From the NCBI GenBank assembly GCA_964235945.1, contig CAXSDV010000080.1, positions 1 through 6,761 of the forward strand: a DNA stretch of 6,761 bases. Direction: 5' to 3'. The notes under the pieces were generated by a model. It was given only the letters and a program-made list of their open reading frames with translations. It was not told where the DNA came from and searched no databases. Made by a program: the position numbers and the translations under genes. This DNA comes from JASLDZ01 sp964235945 (lineage in GTDB: Bacteria > Pseudomonadota > Alphaproteobacteria > Caulobacterales > Caulobacteraceae). Below are positions 1 through 4,987 of this stretch, piece by piece (position 1 is the first letter of the stretch; each line of letters opens with the position of its first letter).

Positions 1-1325
1 CGGGGGCGGCCGGGGCGGTCGGTGAGGAGGAGGGCGGTGAGGGCCCAGACAAGGGCGTCGGCGCGGTCGGGGCTCGGTCCCGTCTCGGCCGCGCCCAGGG
101 CCATCAGCTCCTCCTCCAGGGCGGGGAAGCTCCCGCAGTGGACCACGCGGCCGCTCTCGTAGAGGGCGGCCACGGGCTCGGCGCGGGCGCGCTTGCCTTT
201 GGAGGCGTGGACCAGGCGCACGGGGGCTTCGCAGCCCGCCAGCGCCAGCACCGCGCGCACCATCTCGCCCCCCTGGTTGGACTCGGCCACCACCTCGGCG
301 GCCCCCACCTCCCGCGCCGCCGCCGCCGCGCGCGCCGCCCAGCCCATGGGCGAAAGGCCGCGCACCGTATGGTCGGCCAGCACGTAGCCGCGCCCGTCCG
401 CCCGGCCCGCCGCCACGATCCCGCAGGCGTCGCCGCCGGCCGTGGCGGGCGGGTCCACCGCCACCACCGTGCGCTCCAGCCGGGCGGGGGCGGCGCCCCG
501 GCAGCGGTGCAGGTCCTGGGCGCGCCACAGGGCGGCCCCCTCGTCCTCCACCACCAGGCCCTCCAGCTCCTGGGCCGCGAGCCGGCCGCCGCCGTAGAGC
601 GCCAGCAGCCCGGCCAGGAAGTCGGGCGACAGGTTCTCCGCGTTGTCCGCGGTGGGCGCGCGGGTGACGACGGTGGAGCTCTCCGCCATCAGCCGGCGCA
701 GCGCCGGGAGGGGGCGGGGCGTGGTGGTCACCACCAGCGGCGGGCGGCGGCCGAGGCGCAGGCCCATCCGCAGGTTGGCCAGCACCGCGTCGGGCCGGCG
801 CCAGGCGCAGAACTCGTCGGCCCAGGCCGCGTGGAACTGGGGGCCGCGCAGGCTGTCGGGGTCCTCCGCCGAGAAAGCGTAGGCTTCCGCGCCGTTGGGC
901 CAGACCAGCCGCCGCCGCGCCGCGCCGTAGCAGGGGCGCGTGTCGACGGTGGCCACCGCCCGCAGGCCCGAGGGCCCCTCGATCATCACCTCGCGCACGT
1001 CGTGCAGCGACGGCCCCACCAGGGCGAAGCGCGCCCGCCGCGCCGCCTCCGCGTGGATGAACTCGGCCCCCGCGCGCGTCTTGCCCGCGCCCCGGCCGCC
1101 CAGGAACAGCCAGGTGGACCAGTCGCCCTCAGGCGGGAGCTGGGCGGGCTGGGCCTGGAACATCCAGGTCTCCAGCAGGGCGTGCAGTTGCGGGTCCGTC
1201 AGCGCCTTCAGCGCCGCTTTCCGCTCCGCCGCCGAACAGTCGCTCCAGCTGGCGTAGGCCGCGCTGGACCGCAACCTCCCGGACGGCTTCCGCGTCGGGG
1301 GCGTCGCCCCGGGGCTCGTCGTCAT
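1..1325 (-). CDS. terL: Large terminase subunit (TerL), GTA/phage DNA-packaging ATPase-nuclease, C-terminus cut by window edge
   Basis: This is the packaging motor that pumps DNA into a phage-like procapsid and cuts it. It was read directly on the minus strand: 441 codons are present and the stop lies left of base 1. A Q-motif-like stretch (QLPPEGDW, residues 62-69) leads into Walker A GGRGAGKT (76-83). Walker B is WADE, with catalytic Glu171, and a TTTPRP coupling motif follows at 200-205. The RNase H-like nuclease half has Asp291 in AVDPP, Glu348 in AESNQGG, and a final acidic cluster DRADALVWAL (420-429). That last motif normally sits close to the C-terminus, so little is missing. The arrangement matches the Terminase_6 family of alphaproteobacterial gene transfer agents and related phages. 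ATG 1325 was chosen because GGAGG lies 9 nt upstream; TTG at 1274 is the main alternative. The reading frame overlaps the upstream small gene. Catalytic residues are intact, so it does not look decayed. Whether it is GTA or prophage cannot be decided here. Confidence 0.93.
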   Translation of the reverse strand, partial: MTTSPGATPPTRKPSGRLRSSAAYASWSDCSAAERKAALKALTDPQLHALLETWMFQAQPAQLPPEGDWSTWLFLGGRGAGKTRAGAEFIHAEAARRARFALVGPSLHDVREVMIEGPSGLRAVATVDTRPCYGAARRRLVWPNGAEAYAFSAEDPDSLRGPQFHAAWADEFCAWRRPDAVLANLRMGLRLGRRPPLVVTTTPRPLPALRRLMAESSTVVTRAPTADNAENLSPDFLAGLLALYGGGRLAAQELEGLVVEDEGAALWRAQDLHRCRGAAPARLERTVVAVDPPATAGGDACGIVAAGRADGRGYVLADHTVRGLSPMGWAARAAAAAREVGAAEVVAESNQGGEMVRAVLALAGCEAPVRLVHASKGKRARAEPVAALYESGRVVHCGSFPALEEELMALGAAETGPSPDRADALVWALTALLLTDRPGRP

Positions 1326-1569
1326 CCACGTCCGCCTCCGTCCGTTCGGCCGTATCCTCGGGGTCGGCGTCGAGCGCCGCGGCGAGCCGCGCCTCGAAGG
1401 CCAGCACCGCCGCGCCCGCCCGGGCGACCACGCCCGCGGCGCGCGCCGCCTTCTCCGGGTCGGTGGCGGCCAGCGCCTCCACCCCGTCGACGGCGCCCGC
1501 CACCACCCGCGCCAGCCGCGCCGCCGCGTCCCTCAGGAGCGCCGCCGCCCCGCCGTCTTCTCTGGCCAT
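1129..1569 (-). CDS. Small Ala-rich protein in the small-terminase (GTA g1/TerS-like) position
   Basis: The product is 146 residues. Residues 1-70 are Ala/Val/Leu/Arg/Glu-rich and look helical, with no recognisable helix-turn-helix. An acidic linker (about 67-90) follows, then a helical stretch ending near LRQLERLFGG (105-114), and a Gly/Ala/Pro tail. I do not recognise the sequence itself. The role is inferred from position: the gene immediately before terL in GTA clusters (g1 in Rhodobacter capsulatus) has been described as the small terminase. Third codon positions are almost all G/C up to about residue 104, then A or T becomes frequent. The tail is therefore shaped mainly by terL, which overlaps the last 197 nt in another frame. 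The ATG is preceded only by a weak CAGG. An alternative is an unrelated hypothetical gene; coding status itself is well supported for 1260-1569. Confidence 0.6.
   Translation of the reverse strand: MAREDGGAAALLRDAAARLARVVAGAVDGVEALAATDPEKAARAAGVVARAGAAVLAFEARLAAALDADPEDTAERTEADVDDDEPRGDAPDAEAVREVAVQRGLRQLERLFGGGAESGAEGADGPATARPAGDLDVPGPARPAPA
1335..1339 (-). promoter_or_regulatory. Ribosome binding site for terL
   Basis: A GGAGG on the minus strand lies 9 nt before ATG 1325, inside the coding sequence of the upstream small gene. It is the reason for choosing this terL start over TTG 1274, and it suggests terL can be translated independently from the shared mRNA. Confidence 0.55.
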
Positions 1570-1597
1570 GACCTGAAGTTAGCCCTGGAGCGGGCGC

Positions 1598-1618
1598 CGT
1601 GGAGAGACGCGCTCCACG
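1598..1618. repeat. 7-bp hairpin with a competing alternative pairing
   Basis: CGTGGAG (1598-1604) and CTCCACG (1612-1618) are perfect inverted repeats around a 7-nt loop. The right arm can also pair with an earlier copy: TGGAGCG (1586-1592) matches CGCTCCA (1610-1616). The two hairpins are therefore mutually exclusive. They lie 17-49 bp upstream of the small terminase-like gene, in its probable promoter or leader. They could be an operator or a leader structure, but no function can be assigned from sequence alone. Confidence 0.35.
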
Positions 1619-1620
1619 AA

Positions 1621-1655
1621 GGCCGCGAACCCCGGCGGAGCAAGGGCTCGCGGCC
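1621..1655. repeat. 8-bp inverted repeat (hairpin) between ycgN and the terminase genes
   Basis: GGCCGCGA (1621-1628) pairs perfectly with TCGCGGCC (1648-1655). Three further C-G pairs are possible inside the loop after one mismatch. It is the middle of three hairpins in this 124-bp gap. No T-run follows on either strand. Confidence 0.4.
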
Positions 1656-1661
1656 GGCGGG

Positions 1662-1691
1662 AGCGGGGACGGGCGGGCCGCTGTCCCCGCT
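1662..1691 (-). terminator. Hairpin immediately after the ycgN stop, possible terminator
   Basis: AGCGGGGAC (1662-1670) and GTCCCCGCT (1683-1691) form a perfect 9-bp stem with a 12-nt loop, starting 2 nt beyond the ycgN stop codon. Position and stability suit transcription termination or mRNA 3'-end protection. There is no U-tract, so classical intrinsic termination is uncertain. Together with the two hairpins further down it would insulate the terminase genes, which share ycgN's direction, from read-through. Confidence 0.4.
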
Positions 1692-1693
1692 TC

Positions 1694-2158
1694 TCACCGC
1701 TCGGTGGGGTCGTCCTGCAGGTCGGGCGCCTCGAAATCGATGGCGTCCTCCACGTTCTCCAGCACCGTCTCGCTGAACACCTGGCCCGCCACCGACAGGC
1801 CCGCCTTGCGCGCGCCGTCCGGGTCGCCCGAGACCAGCGGGTGCCAGGGGGCCAGGCCCCGCCCCTCGTGCACCCGGCGGTAGGCGCAGGTGCGCGGCAT
1901 CCAGGTCAGGTGCTCGACGTTGTGCGCGTCCAGGGCGATGCAGTCGGGCACGTGGCGCTTCCTGTCCGGGTAGTTCGAGCAGCGCGCGGTCTCGCAGTCG
2001 AGCAGGCGGCAGGCCACGCGGGTGGGGATCACCTCCCCCGTCTCCTCGTCCTCGAAGCGCACGAGGCAGCAGCGGCCGCAGCCGTCGCACAGGCTTTCCC
2101 ACTCGGCGGGGGTCATCTCGGCGAGGCGCTTGACCTCCCAGAAGGGTTTCTCGGCCAT
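1694..2158 (-). CDS. ycgN: YcgN/UPF0260 family cysteine-cluster protein
   Basis: A 154-residue cytoplasmic protein of the UPF0260 (YcgN) family, within the CxxCxxCC superfamily. Its biochemical role is not established; the cysteine pattern suggests binding of a metal or iron-sulfur cluster. The signature CDGCGRCC occupies residues 24-31 (Cys24, 27, 30, 31), followed by Cys50, Cys55, Cys60, Cys73 and Cys91. That makes nine cysteines, all in the first two thirds. The N-terminal FWEVKRLAEMTPAEWESLCDGC region and the later PRTCAYRRVHEGRGLAPWHPL region are characteristic of the family and support full length and this start. The C-terminus is acidic. No Shine-Dalgarno sequence precedes the ATG (the upstream bases are CGCCCCTCC). 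It is divergent from the PBP gene across 56 bp. There is no signal peptide or membrane segment. Confidence 0.93.
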   Translation of the reverse strand: MAEKPFWEVKRLAEMTPAEWESLCDGCGRCCLVRFEDEETGEVIPTRVACRLLDCETARCSNYPDRKRHVPDCIALDAHNVEHLTWMPRTCAYRRVHEGRGLAPWHPLVSGDPDGARKAGLSVAGQVFSETVLENVEDAIDFEAPDLQDDPTER

Positions 2159-2203
2159 GGAGGGGCGTACGTCGCGTCCGGCCCCCGGGCGGGCCGCGCC
2201 CCC

Positions 2204-2211
2204 GATATAGG
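2204..2211. promoter_or_regulatory. Shared AT-rich -10-like element in the divergent ycgN/PBP spacer
   Basis: GATATAGG is the only AT-rich patch between the two divergent genes. Read on the minus strand it is CCTATATC, a 7-of-8 match to the Caulobacter housekeeping -10 consensus GCTANAWC as I remember it. That would start ycgN transcription near 2197. Read on the plus strand, GATATA lies about 6 nt before ATG 2215, which would give a nearly leaderless PBP mRNA. I see no convincing -35 box for either direction. Confidence 0.3.
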
Positions 2212-2214
2212 CCC

Positions 2215-4179
2215 ATGCCGCCCGCGCCGCCTCCCTTCGCCCGAAGACCGCCCGCGTCGCCCTCCCCGCCGGCGCGCCCGCGGCGCCTGCGCGCGGTGCT
2301 GGGGACGGCGGCGCTGAGCCTGCTGCTCTTGGCCGGGCTCGGGGCGCTGTTCGTCCAGCGGCTGGTGTTCGCGGACCTGCCGCGCCCGCCGGACGCGGCG
2401 GGGCTGTGGTCGCTCAACCGCCCGCCGGGGATCACCTTCCTGGACCGGACGGGGGCGGTGATCGCCGTGCGCGGCTCGCGCCACGGGGCGCTGACGCCCC
2501 TGGCGGACCTGCCCGCCCTCACCCCCCGCGCCTTTCTGGCGGCGGAGGACCGGCGCTTCTACCGCCACGGCGCGGTGGACCCCGCCGGGACCGCCCGCGC
2601 CCTGTGGACGGACCTGCGCGCGGGCCGCACCGCCGAGGGCGGCTCCACCCTGACCCAGCAGCTCGCCCGCACCCTGTTCCTCGGCCCGGAGCAGACCCTC
2701 AAGCGCAAGGCGCAGGAGGCGGTGCTGGCGGTGGAGCTGGAGCGGCGCTTGTCCAAGGACGCGGTGCTGGAGCTCTACCTCAACCGCATCTACTTCGGCG
2801 CGGGGGCCTACGGGATCGAGGCGGCCTCCCGCACCTATTTCGGCCACGGGCCCCGGGAGCTGACCCTGGCGGAGTCCGCCCTCCTGGCGGCGCTGCCCAA
2901 GGCCCCCTCCCGCCTCGACCCGGCCTCCGGCGACCTGGACGCGGCGCGGGCGCGGGCCCGCCTGGTGCTCGCCTCCATGCGCCGGGAGGGGTGGATCACC
3001 GCCGCGCAGGAGCGGGACGCCGCCGAGCGCCCCGCCCGGCTGTCGCCCCCGGCGGGGGCGGAGGGCGACTGGGGCTGGGCGCTGGACCAGGCCGCCGCCG
3101 AGGCGCGGGCGCTCGCCGGCCGACGGGCCCCCGACCTCGTGGTGACGCTCACCCTCGACCCGCGCCTCCAGCCGCTGGCCGCGGCGGCCGTGCGCGACGG
3201 GGTGCGCCAGGCGCGCGCGCTGGGCGCGCACCAGGGGGCGCTGGCGGCCCTGGCCCCGGACGGCGGCGTGCTGGCGCTGGCGGGGGGCCTCGACCACCGC
3301 GACAGCGCCTTCAACCGCGCCACCCAGGCGCTGCGCCAGCCGGGCTCGGCCTTCAAGCCGCTGGTCTACGCCGCCGCCCTGGAGGACGGGGTCGCGCCCG
3401 ACGACGTGCGCACGGACGGGCCGACGAGCTACGGCGGCTACGCCCCGAGGAACTTCGCGGGCGGCTATGCGGGCCCGGTGACGGTGGCCCAGGCGCTGGC
3501 GCGCTCGATCAACACGGTGGCGGTCCAGCTCGCCCACCAGGTGGGGACGCGGCGCGTGGCCGCGCTGGCCCGGCGCTTCGGCCTGCTGTCGATCCCGCCG
3601 GACCCGCGCCTGCCGGTGGCGCTGGGGGCCTACGAGGTGCGCTTGTTGGACCTGGTCTCGGCCTTCCAGGTGTTCCAGCAGGGGGGCGTGCGCCGGCCGC
3701 CGCACCTGATCGAGCGCATCACCTCCGCCCGGGGCGACCCGCTGTGGCGGTGGACGGGGGCGCAGGGCGCGCGGGTCTACTCGCAGGCGAACGCCGCGCG
3801 CATGACCGCCATGCTGGAAGCGGTGGTGGACGGCGGCACCGGCCGGCGCGCGGACCCGGGGCGCCCCGCCGCGGGCAAGACGGGCACCACCCAGAACTTC
3901 CGCGACGCCTGGTTCGTGGGGTACACGCCCGACCTCGCCGCCGGGGTGTGGCTGGGCGACGACCGCGGCCGGCCCATGGCGGGGGTGGCGGGGGGCGACG
4001 CGCCCGCCTCCACCTGGGCGCGCTTCGTGCGCGCGGCGGAGGCGGGGCGCCCCGCGCGGGGCTTCGCGGACGCCCCGGCCGAACCCGGCGCAACCGCCGA
4101 TCCGCGCACCGGCTTCTACCAGCAGCTCGCCCGCGACCTGGACGCCCAGGCCGCGGCGCCCGAACCCGCGACGCCCTGA
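2215..4179 (+). CDS. Bifunctional class A penicillin-binding protein (PBP1A-like transglycosylase/transpeptidase)
   Basis: A 654-residue inner-membrane enzyme that polymerises lipid II into glycan strands and cross-links the stem peptides in the periplasm. A short Pro/Arg-rich cytoplasmic tail (1-26) precedes one membrane anchor (about 27-49). The GT51 domain has EDRRFYRHG with catalytic Glu111, GGSTLTQQL (142-150), and KRKAQE with the second catalytic Glu168, followed by the conserved ELYLNRIYFG block (186-195). The transpeptidase domain has SAFK (nucleophile Ser378, Lys381), SIN (431-433) and KTG (555-557). All expected catalytic motifs are intact. The C-terminus ends in an Ala/Pro-rich tail with no extra PBP1C-type domain. 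ATG 2215 is the first start after an in-frame stop, and there is no Shine-Dalgarno before it. It may correspond to Caulobacter PbpC, whose tail recruits bactofilin, but I cannot confirm that orthology, so no symbol is given. The downstream DUF1223 gene follows on the same strand. Confidence 0.96.
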   Translation: MPPAPPPFARRPPASPSPPARPRRLRAVLGTAALSLLLLAGLGALFVQRLVFADLPRPPDAAGLWSLNRPPGITFLDRTGAVIAVRGSRHGALTPLADLPALTPRAFLAAEDRRFYRHGAVDPAGTARALWTDLRAGRTAEGGSTLTQQLARTLFLGPEQTLKRKAQEAVLAVELERRLSKDAVLELYLNRIYFGAGAYGIEAASRTYFGHGPRELTLAESALLAALPKAPSRLDPASGDLDAARARARLVLASMRREGWITAAQERDAAERPARLSPPAGAEGDWGWALDQAAAEARALAGRRAPDLVVTLTLDPRLQPLAAAAVRDGVRQARALGAHQGALAALAPDGGVLALAGGLDHRDSAFNRATQALRQPGSAFKPLVYAAALEDGVAPDDVRTDGPTSYGGYAPRNFAGGYAGPVTVAQALARSINTVAVQLAHQVGTRRVAALARRFGLLSIPPDPRLPVALGAYEVRLLDLVSAFQVFQQGGVRRPPHLIERITSARGDPLWRWTGAQGARVYSQANAARMTAMLEAVVDGGTGRRADPGRPAAGKTGTTQNFRDAWFVGYTPDLAAGVWLGDDRGRPMAGVAGGDAPASTWARFVRAAEAGRPARGFADAPAEPGATADPRTGFYQQLARDLDAQAAAPEPATP

Positions 4180-4195
4180 CCCGCGGGCCGCGTAA

Positions 4196-4213
4196 CCGGC
4201 GGACGTCCGCCGG
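4196..4213. repeat. Perfect 18-bp palindrome in the PBP-DUF1223 gap
   Basis: CCGGCGGACGTCCGCCGG is fully self-complementary with no spacer. It begins 17 nt after the PBP stop and ends 21 nt before the DUF1223 ATG. It could be a dimeric regulator's operator, or in RNA a 7-bp stem with a 4-nt loop. No T-run follows, so a standard intrinsic terminator is unlikely. Confidence 0.5.
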
Positions 4214-4217
4214 ACCC

Positions 4218-4225
4218 GAGGAGAG
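4218..4225 (+). promoter_or_regulatory. Ribosome binding site for the DUF1223 gene
   Basis: The purine run GAGGAGAG contains AGGAG with an 11-nt spacer to ATG 4235. This is slightly long but clearly the best site, and it supports that start. It sits 4 bp beyond the palindrome, so a protein bound there or a hairpin could affect access to it. Confidence 0.55.
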
Positions 4226-4234
4226 ACCAGGACA

Positions 4235-4954
4235 ATGACGACGACCCCGCCATCCGCCCGCGTTCGCCCGGCCGCGCTCGCGACCGCGCTCCTGACCGCC
4301 CTGGCCGCGGCCTGCGCCCCCGCCGCGGCCCTGGCCGCCGACGCCGCGCACCCGGCGGTGGTGGAGCTGTTCCAAAGCCAGGGGTGCTCGTCCTGCCCGC
4401 CCGCCAACGCCAACGTGATCGCCCTGTCGGGACGGCCGGACGTGCTGGCCCTGTCCTGGCAGGTCACCTACTGGGACCGGCTCGGCTGGAAGGACACCTT
4501 CGACGACCCGGCCTACACCGCGCGCCAGTGGGACTACGCCCGCGCCTTCCACCGCGGAGAGGTCGCCACCCCCCAGGTGGTGGTCAACGGCCGCGCGGAC
4601 GTGATCGGCGGCCGCCCGGGGGAGATCGAGGCGCTGATGCGCAAGGTCGACCGCGGCGACGGCGGCCCGCGCATCGCGCTGGCGGGCGACCGGGTCACGG
4701 TCTCGGGCCGGGGCCGCGCGGTGGTGATCGCCGTGCGCTACGACCCGAACATCGTCCAGGTGCCGATCAAGCGCGGCGAGAACGAGGGCCGCACCCTGCC
4801 CCACAAGAACGTGGTGCGCGCCGTGGTCCGCCTGGGCGACTGGACGGGCGGGGCGCGCAGCTTCCTCCTGCCCGCCGCCCGCCCCGGGCTGAGGACCGCC
4901 ATCCTGGTCCAGGCGGGCCCGGGCGGACCCATCCTGGCGGCGGCCCGCGCCTGA
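4235..4954 (+). CDS. DUF1223 family secreted thioredoxin-like protein
   Basis: A 239-residue protein of the DUF1223 family, common in alphaproteobacteria and of unknown specific function. The N-terminus is a likely Sec signal peptide: Arg10/Arg12, a hydrophobic Ala/Leu core (about 13-33), and probable cleavage after Ala-Leu-Ala34. Cys27 lies within this segment, but the preceding AAA is a poor lipobox. The mature part begins with VVELFQSQGCSSCPPA. Cys51-Ser-Ser-Cys54 is a CxxC in the position of a thioredoxin-fold active site. YWDRLGWKDTF (79-89) and ATPQVVVNG (111-119) are family hallmarks, and Pro113 is the likely cis-proline facing the CxxC. The C-terminal half (about 145-239) is a beta-rich extension. 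A periplasmic thiol-disulfide role is inferred only from the fold. It lies 55 bp after the PBP gene on the same strand, so co-transcription is possible, with the palindrome between them. Its stop is 33 bp from the convergent transporter's stop. Confidence 0.93.
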   Translation: MTTTPPSARVRPAALATALLTALAAACAPAAALAADAAHPAVVELFQSQGCSSCPPANANVIALSGRPDVLALSWQVTYWDRLGWKDTFDDPAYTARQWDYARAFHRGEVATPQVVVNGRADVIGGRPGEIEALMRKVDRGDGGPRIALAGDRVTVSGRGRAVVIAVRYDPNIVQVPIKRGENEGRTLPHKNVVRAVVRLGDWTGGARSFLLPAARPGLRTAILVQAGPGGPILAAARA

Positions 4955-4987
4955 CCTCGCGAAGCCGGACGGTGGCCGTTTAGGCGC

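Noticed and set aside
138..1571. 477-codon open frame on the plus strand opposite the terminase genes
   Set aside because: Arg/Pro/His-rich low-complexity product lying antisense to a motif-complete TerL. It is an artefact of very high G+C.
1533..2522. 329-codon minus-strand frame across ycgN and its flanks
   Set aside because: It conflicts with ycgN, whose cysteine signature is unmistakable. The product is Arg/Gly-rich and crosses the divergent promoter.
2406..4238. 610-codon plus-strand frame inside the PBP gene
   Set aside because: A shifted shadow of the PBP frame with Gly/Arg/Pro-rich composition, whereas the PBP frame carries all catalytic motifs.
2113..4467. 784-codon open frame on the minus strand opposite the PBP gene
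   Set aside because: It has no recognisable domain and an Arg/Gly/Ala-rich composition. It spans the whole PBP gene plus parts of both neighbours.
4913..4948. 7-bp inverted repeat (GCGGGCC/GGCCCGC) near the DUF1223 stop as a terminator
   Set aside because: It lies within the coding sequence, has a 22-nt loop and no T-run. Such stems are expected by chance at this G+C.
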